64,000 nt of DNA from Diphasiastrum complanatum (taxonomy: Eukaryota > Streptophyta > Lycopodiopsida > Lycopodiales > Lycopodiaceae). Below, piece by piece: positions 1-11,900 of this stretch. Below the pieces are notes generated by a model that was not told the DNA's origin, ran no database searches, and saw only the letters and a list, made by a program, of their open reading frames with translations. How positions within the stretch are numbered: position 1 is the stretch's first letter; each line of letters opens with the position of its first letter. Location of the stretch: NCBI GenBank assembly GCA_029204225.1, contig CM055095.1, positions 57,365,898 to 57,429,897 of the forward strand. The letters run 5' to 3'. Position numbers and translations under genes: made by a program.

Positions 1-930
1 TGAAAATAGAATAACACCTTGTGTGAGGATGATTTGTCATATGGTAAATCATCATGCAAATTTGACACTTGGATCAAACTTTCTATTTTGCGCATGGTGC
101 TTGGGTCGAGGGTCATGTCCATGAGGATTAATCAATATATTCAGAACCCATACTATCTGAAAAGATTGATGTCTCAAGAGGAAAGTAACAAGCCACAATG
201 TAAATATCTCGGTCCTTTCCAGTATGTCTACCCAATAATAAGATTTAAAGATAACGTGCATACTCATCTTATCTAACCACCTGCACCATAGACTATAGTG
301 AATCTCTATATAAGCACACAATTCCACTTGATTCTCTACCACCCACAAACCTAGTTTTTGACCGAAAACCAAGTCCCAAACAATTCCTTGAAAATCTATT
401 AATCCTATGTATTGACTCTCATGTTTCTTTATAAAGAACATAATGCTCCATTGTGATACAAAATCTACCAAGTCTCATGCAGCAGCCGAGGAATGGATAC
501 CATTATAGTTCCATAAACCAATATGAAGGCACATATTTACTTGGAGCCTTAGCCTCTTGGATAGTTTTGCAGCGTTGTATCACCTGAATATAAGTTAGAC
601 TTTTTATTAAGAACTGTTGCCCGTGATAATGCTTTGTCTTGATGGTTCTCGATTTTGTTCTCTAGTTCTTGGGGCTTCGTGGTGATGACAAGCCCCTTGT
701 TTGATTAATGTTTCTTCTAGTAAAATGATTATACCTCTCACTTGTCCCACTCTTCTGACATGGATTGGATTGTTACATGGAGCTGCATTATATCCTTCTT
801 CCTAGTGTGGAGTTCAATCCCTAGTTGATCAAGATAGGTAAAAACATATTGCTCGAAAGCTTTTGAAGGGGTACATAGATTAGGGAGAGGTAAAATAGGA
901 GCCGATGGAGTTTTCAGATCAGAGGCCATG
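1..930 (-). mobile_element. LINE fragment, antisense (ORF1 piece plus endonuclease)
   Basis: Read on the minus strand, 540 to 1 carries the start of an apurinic-type endonuclease domain. It opens with GLWNYNG, then DLVDFVSQWSIMFF, KKHES and, after a frame change, CLYRDSL and DIYIVACYF. These line up with the endonuclease of the better LINE at 8792-9225 (GFWNCNG, AETHES, ACLYRAT, DIYMAVCYF). Upstream on the same strand, 929-738 encodes a proline-rich start (MASDLKTPSAPILPLP) followed by a coiled-coil-like stretch that resembles a LINE ORF1 N-terminus. Several stops and at least two frameshifts make it a dead copy, and it runs off the window edge. It differs enough from the intron 2 copies to be another subfamily. 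Confidence 0.7.
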
Positions 931-2131
931 GGAGAAGGGGGACGGGGAGCCTTGCATCTTCAAAGCACTGCCTATTTTGGCCCCAACTTCACCACAAACC
1001 ACACGTTTTTATTTACTTTTTAAATTGGATGCCTGGGCGCCACGTGTCCGGGCAACCAAAATTTATCCCATAAGCGTCTTTATGGGATTACTGAGAGGGA
1101 ATATATAGGCAAACTTTGTCATAGACTTACGTGTGCGTGCCTAGGCGTGGAGGTGCCCCCGGCGCCGTTCCCTGAGCTGCCCAATGCTCCCACCTTGCAG
1201 TTGCCTGGCACCCATCCTGCGGCCGCCGCCCGGGACTGCGTAGCGTGCCTGCCTGCGAAAACCAGCAGCGCCCCCTCGTTTTTGACCGGCACATTTCAAA
1301 TTTTTGGATGCCCCTGCCTGTGCCACGTGGTGCGATGACACTGGGCTGCGGCAAAACTCAGGGCAATGTCTTGAAGGCTCAACAGAAGCTTCTTGGTTTC
1401 TTGAGGACTATTATTCACCCATATGCTTATATAAAAATTGTTAAGAATTTCACGATATCAATTCTCGAAAATTATTTTGATTTCATTCCTATACTTTGTC
1501 GTTTTTCCCGAGCACCACGAGCGAGAGAGACCGGGGCCAGGGTGCTCGAAAAACCTTACATTTTTAGAGCTTCTTGATTTTTTGAAAACCATTACTCATA
1601 ATAAAAAGATCTTCAAAATTTTCATGATGCCTATTGATAAAAATAAATGTCGATTCCATTCCTTTTCTTTGCCGGTTCTCCGAGCACTCAGAGCTCTAGA
1701 GATCTATGCAGATCAAACTGCTGCTGCTGCTGCTGCTGCAGCACAGATTCATGTGGGAGGGATATGGCAGGGAGCAAGAAATCTACGTAGGAGTTCATAG
1801 ATTTCTATTTCTTTCTTTCTTTCAAGGACAGATTGCTGACATTGCTTTTGTTTGATTTAGATTAGTAGATTGAACATAGCTATAAGCGTTTCCATTTGGA
1901 TGAGAAGAAGCATTGTGCATTCTCTGGAGACACAACACTGCAGTTTAGGGTTGACAACACAATCCCCGGAAGTGAGGTCTTTGTTTATTGAGAGCTTGGA
2001 GCTTGTTGTGTTGTGGGTGTAATGAGTTGATGAAGTGGGCAGCCATGAAACCTGGAGAGATGGTGTGGATGTGTTGGAGCAACGGGGAGGAAGCAGGCAG
2101 CGCGGGTGCTTGAGGATAAGAGCAACTGTAG
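931..2131 (+). promoter_or_regulatory. Probable promoter and 5' leader region of the Der gene
   Basis: No convincing protein is seen here. The stretch 1130-1340 is clearly GC-rich and CpG-containing, unlike its AT-rich surroundings. A (CTG)7 run lies at 1718-1739. A strong consensus donor (tag|gtaagt) sits at 2131/2132 and suggests that a non-coding leader exon ends there. An upstream promoter is inferred only from position; no TATA box was assigned. Confidence 0.35.
1718..1742 (+). repeat. (CTG)n trinucleotide run
   Basis: About seven CTG units followed by CAG. The run lies in the probable leader/promoter region of the Der gene and is short enough to be an ordinary microsatellite. Confidence 0.9.
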
Positions 2132-2258
2132 GTAAGTTTGATTGCCTTGAATACTACAATTCAGAGTTTCTCGGTTATCTCTTGCTTCCAGCTTCAAGCT
2201 TCATAAGAGGTTATATTTGCCATTCATTCGTGATCATATCAGCAATGCATTGCTTTGA

Positions 2259-2338
2259 GAGAGAGAGAGAGAGAGAGAGAGAATGCTGCAGATGTGGGAG
2301 TGTAAACAATGGAATGCTTTCCAGAGAGAGAGAGAGAG
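2259..2338. repeat. Two short (GA)n runs
   Basis: Imperfect GA microsatellites at about 2259-2281 and 2324-2338, separated by unique sequence, inside the first leader intron. Frames through them give meaningless Arg-Glu repeats. Confidence 0.85.
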
Positions 2339-2365
2339 ACTAGTTATCACATCGTTTGTTTGCAG

Positions 2366-2399
2366 GCTATGAACATACTACAGCTGTTATGGAAACATT
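2366..2399 (+). other. Candidate 34-nt micro-exon at the 5' end of the Der gene
   Basis: The stretch is bounded by a strong acceptor (gtttgtttgcag) and a strong donor (gtaagttt). It contains an ATG at 2369 followed by ten codons (MNILQLLWKH) and ends in phase 1. It can join in phase to an exon beginning at 3180, giving a 584-residue protein. Alternatively it joins to an exon beginning at 2707, where it forms a short upstream ORF. Which splice is used cannot be told from sequence. Confidence 0.5.
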
Positions 2400-2600
2400 G
2401 TAAGTTTGGAGCACGAATAGAAAATGAGTTTATTTTGTGTTCTGAATCAAAATTGTCTTGAATGCAATCTATGGTTTGCAATTTGGTGTGTTTGATGTTA
2501 GCAAGATGGCTAGAGGAGTATTAATTGTTATTTTAGTATTTTGGTATGTTCTTACTAACTTTTGAGGGCGGACTACAACTAGGGTTAGGGTTACTAGACC

Positions 2601-2605
<5 letters not shown>

Positions 2606-2674
<69 letters not shown>
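2606..2674. repeat. (GA)n microsatellite, about 69 bp
   Basis: Nearly perfect GA dinucleotide array in the 5' part of the Der locus, just upstream of the candidate acceptor at 2706. The long Arg/Glu frame through it is not a gene. Confidence 0.97.
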
Positions 2675-2676
<2 letters not shown>

Positions 2677-2774
2677 CCCACTTACATCCTCCTCACTTCT
2701 CCATAGATCTCAGCTCACAGCTTTTGGAGGATGGCTACAATGGTGCGGAGGTCCAGGATTTTGTGAATGAATGA

Positions 2775-2939
2775 ATGGGTTCATTAAAGGCGACAATGAA
2801 TTGGATCGCATCTGCTAGAGCGAGAGGTATCCTGGATAGGGGCGCTACAAGGATGGGCTGGTTGGCTTGGAGGCATATGCAAACAATGGATCATCAGGTT
2901 GCTGTGTCTGATCCACTGTCTTCCTCAAAGAACCCCACG
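2775..2939 (+). CDS. Der exon 1 (tentative), targeting peptide
   Basis: An open stretch of 55 codons from ATG at 2775. It contains several Arg and few acidic residues in its first 40 positions, which suits a mitochondrial or dual-targeting presequence. The donor gtatac follows at 2940, in phase 0 with an acceptor at 3220. Another possible phase-0 donor is cag|gttgct after 2897. An in-frame TGA directly precedes the ATG (2772-2774). Confidence 0.45.
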
Positions 2940-5900
2940 GTATACAAGGGGCAGAGGAATGTGATTGCTAATTTGAGATAGAAGTTCCAGCATGGGCTGT
3001 TAAGTTTATCTTTTTGCAATACGCAGATGTTTGCAGAATTGTTACCCAAGTTATTGCAAATAAACAAGCTTACTGTTCAAGGATAATGTGAGGGATAACC
3101 TCTAGAATATATACATACACCTACAGGTTTCCAGAATTCTTACAACAATAATCTGATGGTTATTTTTTTTGTGAATCAGCTAATGATAACAAGAATTTAC
3201 TAGTAGTAGTTTTGTATCAGGGAGACCATGTACACAGAGATTTTACTGCCTATGAAGTAAGTGCCAATAGAGACACGCCTGCTGTACATGTCATTTGCAA
3301 GGACATAAGGACCACAGTGAGGCAAGAGGGTCGTTTATGTTCTATAAACGAGAATATAGACAAGCTATCTAATTCCAAAATCAACTCCAAAGCTGCTGTA
3401 GCTACTCCTGAACTAGAAGGTTCAGATTACCTCAAACGCCAAGTGTCATCTGCAACCAACAAAAATATCGTCGCAGAAGCTTTACCAACGGTTATTCTAG
3501 TTGGCAGGCCAAACGTTGGCAAATCCGCTTTGTTCAACAGGTGAGAATTTTGGTTTTATTTACTTTGAGCTGGGTTAACTTTATTCAGAAAGCTGAAAAT
3601 AATAACAATGTCAAAGCTACTATAGGAACTTAAAAGAGTGACCTAGTTGTTTGAAGGCTTTGCATTAAAATTAGCTTATGAGTATTTGTAATTCATTCCT
3701 TTTTGAAGTAGTAGTACCGAGCAATTTTGGTTCGCAGCACAATGGTCAATGTATTAGTCATATGGATTTCGTTTGTAAATGGCTGACGCTTGCAATAATG
3801 ATTTTCTAATATCCATTTGATACGAGAGAGTGACTCTGAACTCATGGTTCACAGTTATGCACATTCAAAATTGGATGATTGGCATGGGAATCATGATAGT
3901 ACTCAGTAAAGAATAAGCATTAGGCCTCTTCAAGATATAGTTTGTGGAATAGTAAGCATTACTCAATGACTTAGCTTATTGTAAGATCCAATATGCGAGC
4001 ACACGCCAAACTATATCTTGTTCATTCCTAGTCTTGGAATTAAAAGGTGAGGGTGAAATTGCAATATCATAATTTTCTTCATTCATGTGGTGCTTTCTTT
4101 GCAGAGAATCTGTTGCTTTTCTTGTACATTATAAGCACTACCTATGTGTCAACAAATTTTCCTTTCAGATTCATACTCATTCACATGCCATACGCCAATT
4201 TTTGCTGTTTCTTAAAATGTGTTGTCACTATATAAGTATTTGAATTGTGATATTGTACCCCTTTATATATGACATCATTCAAATGTTTTCTTTGGTATGT
4301 CTCCGTCAAAGCACTCCCCCCCCATTTTTGTTTAGAGCTATATTTCAATATTATCCAATAAGTTTTGCCAGTGCCTACACCTGAGTGATGCAATTGTTAA
4401 TGGGGCCAATCTAGAGGTAGTGGTAGGTCTTTTTAGATGGTGAAGTTTCATACGATTTGCAACAATCGATAGAGTTTAAAGAGCATAATTGCTTTATTTT
4501 GGATGTTTGGATTAGTTGGTTGTAATTCCAAGTATCAAAGGATATAATGTGACTTATAGTGGTGGACCTAAACTAATGTTTATATGAGTTATCAATAGGT
4601 ATTTGGAATTTTGTGTCCTCTATTATATATGAATGTTATAGTAAGCAACTTCTTGGACAATTATAAATGAAAATGGTTATTGGAACCCTAAAAGTAAGCC
4701 AGACTAGAACCCCTTTTTGGGGCAATGCAAGTGATACACCCTAGATTTTTGTCGTATTATTATCTGTTTATTTTTTGTATCAACAATGAATAAAGTTTTG
4801 GTTTATGTTTGGTAGTCGAAAACCATTATTGAAATGCCACAATTCTTGTTTTACAAAAACCACATGTAATAAAGAATGATGTAACCCTTAACTGTCCAAC
4901 CATGGATGCGTGGTGGACACAATATTCTCACATGCAAGGCTAGTAAAGGCACATGCACTACCAAGTATACACAAGAATGATTACATGAATCCCCCCCTAA
5001 AATCATGTTGGAATAAGGGTAGAGACACCTCCATGCAATACTAATCAAGCTAGTAGACACTTAGATATTGTTCCATGATCCATCATGCATGAAAAGATAC
5101 CAACACAAAAGAAGGTTAAAAAGGTGCTACAAGACCCATGCCACTCTCTCCAACAAAGTATACTTGTGAATTGGAGGGATATCGGAGTCAAGTGAGATAC
5201 ACATCACAATACATTCTGTTGTGATATCTTATGCAAGATATCTTCCACCTAGAACTCACTCTCCATTACAGCACAATTGTGAGACGGAGATCTTTTGTCC
5301 TAGAGGGACTCTTTTGGCATATCTATATCTCATCTTCCAGAGGTAGTCACCAGTATATTCTACATTTTGTATAGGTTGTTCATTCAGTGGACTTGACATG
5401 GTCAGCTTGGGGTTAAACCATTATTTTGTAGGTAACACTTCTTAGAGTTTGATTTGGCTAGACATCCTAGACTGCCTTAGTATTTTGACATTGGTTTGTC
5501 TCAAGGGCTGAGGATTATGTTGGGGCAGCTTAGAGTCTCATCTCACAAAAACTGTATGTGGAGACGGGTCACACCTCCACTCCTCACTGACCTTCATACC
5601 TGGACTACATACACCACTACCTTATATACTGCACCCACATACACACCCATCTCCATTTCTCCTCGGCCGACTACTTTCACTTTCTTCACCTCACTATATG
5701 AGAGAGTCGTTGGCTGTTTTCGGAGTGACACCGACATCTCAGGTCATATCTGGAGCACTATTGGCGTGAAACATGGTTGTTCTCTTTCTCCAACCCTGTG
5801 CGGGCTATATATTGACGAGCTTGAGAGAGTCATTGAGGGATGTGGTGGCACAGGTTGCAGGCTTGGGAGTATCTTGATTGCTATACTTTTATATGCAGAT

Positions 5901-8900
5901 GATGTGGTTCTCTTATCTTCTACCAGAGAGGGATTACAACGACAACTAGACAACCTTCATGCCTTCTGCAGCAGATGGGGATTGGGGGTTAACATATTGA
6001 AAACCAAAGTTATGGTTTTCAACACATTCAGAGCTTTTATGCAGCGCCATGAACTCATCTTTGACAGGCAGCCCTTGGAGGTTGTATCTTCTTACACTTA
6101 CCTTGGGTGTGCTTTTTACAGGCCCTATTTTTGGCATGCGACAAGCAACTTCCTCCAGACTTGGGAAGGGTCATGCCTCCCTTGTCCAGTTAGAGCGTTT
6201 ATGTTACCGACGATTTATTCGGGATGCCTTGAGTAAATTTCAGTTTTTTGATACTCTCGTTACCCCCACAGCCCTATATGTAACAAAGGTATGGTGTACG
6301 GGTCTTACATCATTTGATTGGGCCAATATTTCATGACTGTAGGTTCTCATGCTATCTCAGATGATACGGGCTAAGTCGTCTGTCCCACATCAGATTATCC
6401 TGACAGAGTTCGCAATTCCACCCCTACAGCTAGCCGCCATCTTTCAGCTTATCCTATATATTCAGCGTATCATGATGCTACCCACAGATGAGCAAAGATA
6501 CATACAGATGGCACTTACCTCATCATGACACCTTTATGACCAAGGGCATCGACTGCCATGGTTTTCTCAAGCCTCCCAGATATTGTATACACTTGGCATC
6601 TCTATCATAGACCTTCCATCGGGCACCCATGAGTATATCAGACGCTTTCTCTATAGAGCATATCTGAGCCGGACATGGCAAGGACAACTTTGGGTCAAAC
6701 TTGACTATTACATGACACACTTTCTGGAGCTAGACATAGTGGGATTCCCAGTTTCGCCACACTATCTTACCTTAGGACTATCTATCTCATGGGCTTCGAT
6801 TTCTGCTGGTCCAGTTCCGAGTTTCTTCACATCAGTTGGCGATTGAGACCGGACGCTCTTGGGTACCCTGCGAGAGTAGTGGCTTTGCCAGCTGGGCTCT
6901 TTATCTATGGTCGAGTAGAGGAGCATTTCCTATTCATATGTCCAGTTTACTATGAGATCAGAGGGACATATCACTGCCTTTTTCGTCAGTCACCAGTTAC
7001 ATTGCGGTCCCTTATCTCATACGAGGACCCCCACTATGTGGCACTAATGATACTTGAGATGTCCCTCCTACGATAGGACCTGTGTTAGACAATTCAGCAT
7101 ACTTATCTAGCCACACAGTCTCAGATTACATCCTTCTTCTCTCGAAGAAGATCGCGTTCTGATGCAGACATGACTTACAGTGATTGCGACGACATTCCCA
7201 GACCTAGGATGCAGAGATGATGCACCACCCTGCCTCAGGCGACCACGAGAGTTACATGTCCCATTATGCGAGGCTCTACTTCCCGATGTCAACACCATAG
7301 ACAACATTCAGTTATCCATGCAACAATTATGCCTATCACATCCTTTTTCACGATCCGCATTTGACCTGGGTCTTTCAGACCTTCTTGTTACATTCATACT
7401 GCGGTCATGTTAGTCATTTACATTCAGAGCACATTAGTTCTCTACATGTACTTTTTATTTTGTAGTACTTGGAGTCGTTACACACGCTCCCTCTGTTACC
7501 ACACTTGACATGTATCTTTTAGTCTTATATACCTTTTGGTATGGAAAAGACATTAATAAGCTCTCTGGCGATGGCTCTCTTGGCGCGATGGCTGCCTTGC
7601 TGACGCGATGGCTTCCTGCCTCGCTGACCTGTCCTGCCTCGCTGACCTGTACCGCTCCTGCCTCTGCTCCTACACGCTCCGCTCCTGCTGACACTATCTT
7701 TCCTCCTTGACCTGTACCGGTCCTCTGATGCTGTACGGCCTCTGCTGGCGCTAACCTGACCCACAATCTTGCCTACCGCTACCCTTCGCTCCATGGCACC
7801 CAAGAAAAAGGGGGGTGCCCCTACGCCCCCCCCTCTATTCACCTCTTCTCCTCCTCCATCACCTGAGAGGGAGGGGGATGCTATTTCACCTACAGCAATC
7901 CCACCGCTAGCTGCACTAGAAGGCATTACTGATGCACCCTCTATTTTCACTGACAATCCACTTGCTATCACAGAAACGCATCAGCTGTCCACGGTCGATT
8001 ACACTCCTTCCAAGCCTATTGAGAGCCTTTATGCCTATGATATTGGTTTCATCCGAAACGAAATCCTCGGCATTAAGAAACAACTACACTTTTGTGAAAT
8101 GACGAATGGCAAATTGGCTCTAGATCTCGTGGGTGTCAAAGAACGGGTGGAGCAGCTTGAGCAAGAAAATGTATATCTTAAGCAACGGCTTGCAGAACAT
8201 GTACCTTCTTCGGACGAAACTTCCAACAAAATATCTTGCTTGGAAAAACAGGTCGAAGAGACAAAGACATGGGCAACACTCTTCAAACCGGATGATATGG
8301 GCAACAAACTCTCATCACTTGCAAAACAGGTTGAAGAAACGACATCGATCCTCAAACAAGGTAATCACCCCCATATCTCAGCCTCTATGATGGATAACAA
8401 TTTGGAGACAGTTTTGGATGAACAAGCTAGAAGAGCTAAAAAGGCTCTCAACATTAGAGTAAGAGGCATTGCCAACGGCGGTAAACCAATAGACGAAGCT
8501 ACAGATTTACTCGTTTCCAAGTTATCTCATGTTGTTGATGGTTTTGATACAGCATGGCGTAGTAAATTTGATGACAACGTTCTTTTTGTCAAATTTCGCT
8601 CTCTTCAACACCACAATGCAGCCCTTCAGCTTAGAACAAAACTCAAAGGCACTTTCATTTATATGGATGATGACTTGACAAATACCCAATGGTTAGCAAG
8701 GAAAAAGATTATTCACGAAGCAAAAGAAAAAGGGCAAAGGGTCGTTTTTATCGACGGCAAACCAAGATATTTCGACCTCCTCTTGCACTAGGAACTTGCG
8801 GCTCCCGGGTTTAGGAGCTGCCCGAGATCCCCTACAATTTCGAGACTTGGCTTCTGGAATTGCAATGGTTTTTTATCATCATCATCGGCAGGAGATTTTA

Positions 8901-11900
8901 CTGATTTTATAAGCAAATGTGACATTTTGTTGTTGGCTGAAACCCATGAGTCCTTATATCATCCTCTTCCACATATACAGGATTACTCTTGGCATTCTGT
9001 TTTTCGCCCATTTGTGAGGGGGAAAACTTGTCGTGGATCTGGCGGAGTAGCTTGTTTATATAGAGCCACGACAGTTAAGATGGTTAAGCAAGATCCATAT
9101 GCTCGATATATATGGCTCCATACTATTGGTTCATTATTGGGATTACCTCAGGACATTTATATGGCTGTATGTTACTTCGCTCCACAGACTTCGGCGTTTG
9201 CTGAATTTGGTGGGGACCCATTTTAGGCACTCTCAGATGATATTGCTTTGTTTTTCTCAGTAGGGCTACATTTTATTAGCAGGAGATTTCAACGCCCGTA
9301 CTAGCTCCAGACAAACAGAATTTCATGCAGATACTGACGTTCTTCGGCTTCATCCTTTGAATATGGGATTTGATCGAGTATCACAGGATGCACACACTTC
9401 AGTTACATCTTTTGGGGAGCAGTTGATTACTCTTGCGGAGACACATTCTCTGGCCATCTTGAATGGCCTCACACAGTGGCCTTCCTCATCAGCGTTTACA
9501 TGTTATCCTCATGGTGGAGGACATAATGTAGTTGACTACTTTATTGGATCACCTGCTTTGATCCCTCACATCTCTGATTTCTCCATTACACCTCCCACCA
9601 TTTCTGATCACTCACTCGTACGCCTCTCACTAGGTCACATAACCCTGTCTTCTAAAGTTCCACGCTCCTCTTCTACTAACAAACGTGTTCCTTTTACTCA
9701 CTCTGGACTCGCCAACTACACCACAACCCTGTCCCAACTACTTACTCACTTCCCTTTCACGGCATCAGTTGAGCAACAAGCCACTTTTCTCTCTAAATCC
9801 CTCTTATCTGTAGCGTCCTCATCTTTTTCCACCAAGACGATATCCTCTCATAGACGTGTTCACAACCGCTGGTATGATGCAGAATGTCGCTCTCTTCACA
9901 AACATGTGGTAAATGCCAGATTACACTCCCCTGCAACACTCAAACAACACCAGAAAAAGTATCATAAAGCTACCAGAACAAAGAAGATAACATACCTACG
10001 ATCACTTTGCCAAAGGTTGATCGATTCTTTAGATTCCTCTTCCTCCTCCTTTTTCTGGAAACATTTCACCAGATCCTCTTCGACTTTGGCCCCCATAGCA
10101 ACCGAATCTTGGGTCGAATATGCCACAAAACTTTATACCCTAGACTCCCCTCCTACCTTACTCTCACCACGACCTCCCCGCTGCACGCTTTTTACTCCAC
10201 ACATGGTTGAAAATGCCATTAACCATGCCAAACTTCATAAAGCCACTGACTATGATTCTCTAAACGTGGATTTCCTCAAACCTGTAGCACATCTTATCTC
10301 GCCCTTTATTGCTCACGCTTTTAACACTGCTGTGACCTCTGGTTTTCCTACCGCATGGTGTACTAATATTTTTCATCCCATTCTCAAGGCAGGTGATCCC
10401 ATAAATGTAGAAAACTACCGTACTATTATGATTGGTCACACTTTGGCTAAGATTTATGGTTCCATTTTACAGACGGTTCCTGGATCTTTTGCTGAGATTG
10501 AGGATTTACATGCTATGGGTCAGGCTGGGTTCAGACCAGGATACTCTACCTCAGATCAGATTTTCATTTTGCGATGCATCATTGAGGAGGCACGACATCA
10601 GAGACAGAGAGTTTATTGTTGCTTTGTGGACTTCCGCAAAGCTTTTGACTCAGTTCCGAGACACCTCCTTTTCCAGAGATTATCTTCACTTGGCTTCACA
10701 GACGAGACTAGTGCCACGATCATTACTTTATATGAGCGAGTTTGGGCACGGTTCAGGGACGGTAGTGGTTGGTCCTCGCTGATCCATTCTACTATTGGAG
10801 TGAAGCAGGGCTGCCCCTTATCTCCTACTCCTTTGCACTATATATTGATGACCTTGAGCGGATTATTCGAGAGGAAGGTGGAGAGGGCTGTCCTTTAGCA
10901 GATATTATTATCCCCATTCTCCTATACGCTGATGATGTGGTTCTTCTCTCATCCTCTGCAGCTGGCTTACAGAGACACCTTTCTGCTTTACATCACTTCT
11001 GTCAGCTTTGGGGATTGACGGTTAATACTAAGAAGACCAAGATTATGGTGTTCAACACCAATAGACAACATATGAGAGATGTGACCTTTTATTATGATGG
11101 GCTGCCGATTGAGATTGTGACCTCTTACACTTATTTGGGAGTACTTTTTTCTGGTCCGCTACTCACATTCCGACTGGCAGCCCTCACCACACTCCGTAAG
11201 GGGCACACTTCTCTTGTTCATATGGAGAGATTCTGTTCCACATATTATGTACAGGACCCTGCTACCAGATGCTTACTATTTTCTACCACTGTCTCCCCGG
11301 TTGTTTTATACTCTGCTGAGACTTGGTGTCCGGATTTATCACGTGATACTTGGAGGGATCTTACTCGTATCCAGATTCTCATGCTTAGCAGGATGATTAA
11401 CTGAGAAGTGGAGGGAAGGCTTCCTTTCGCGGAACTCAGAATCAAGCTTTTGAGTTCAGCGAACGAGTCGTCCACAGTGGACTTGAAATTGGCTAATGCC
11501 AACTTCAGTTCGTCCACTTCTGTTACCAATTGGAGGAACTGCTCCTTGGTAACCAGTTCATCGAGTTCTTCGGCGAACTGTTCCTGTTCTTCTACTTCCA
11601 TGGGTTCCTTCCCTTTTCTGTAAGCCAAGGCTTCTGTTTCAAGTTCGTCGAAGCCTCTCTCCGGGGGTTGATCAGGTCCTTGAGGAGTGGTCATCTTCGG
11701 AACTGAAAGAGAGCTACCTTAACTTCTGAAGGAAAAAAGTCTAAAAGACTAATTTACAACTGTACAAGGGAAAGGAAAGATGACTTAGCTGTTTCTGAGG
11801 ACTGTACTTCCAAAGAAAGAATGAAGAGGAACCCTTTCAGCTCTTTTCCCTAAGATTTCAGAACTGCTGTCCCGGAAAATGCCAGTTTGAAGCTTCAAAA

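Larger units (their letters stand above)
5490..7560 (+). mobile_element. LINE copy 1, internally deleted, with intact 3' end
   Basis: Reverse-transcriptase pieces are clear. They are IGVKHGCSLSPT, LYADDVVLLSS (the YxDD active-site motif at about 5890), LGVLFTGP after a frameshift near 6110, and a C-terminal EEHFLFICPVYYEIRG block at about 6915-6965. The upstream SPRPTTFTFFT runs straight into SLYERVVG. Compared with copy 2 this means the fingers and first palm motifs (about 0.5 kb) are deleted. The 3' end is preserved, with a short hairpin and GACATTAATAAG at 7529-7560. The endonuclease is missing. It is of the same family as copy 2. Confidence 0.85.

Noticed and set aside
1141-1354. Overlapping frames on both strands in the GC-rich block
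   Set aside because: Open frames in several registers reflect high GC and few stops; none shows a recognisable protein.
2580-2594. AGGGTTAGGGTTA considered a telomere remnant
   Set aside because: Only two units, and of the TTAGGG rather than the usual plant TTTAGGG type; too short to mean anything.
2546-2770. Open frame with a long Arg-Glu repeat
   Set aside because: It is the translation of the (GA)n microsatellite at 2606-2674 and has no other protein-like content. The same applies to frames over 18760-18814, 31004-31095 and 43541-43682.
7107-7766. Ser/Arg-rich minus frames over the LINE junction
   Set aside because: Shadows of the GC-rich LINE 5' UTR short repeats and of copy 1 ORF2.
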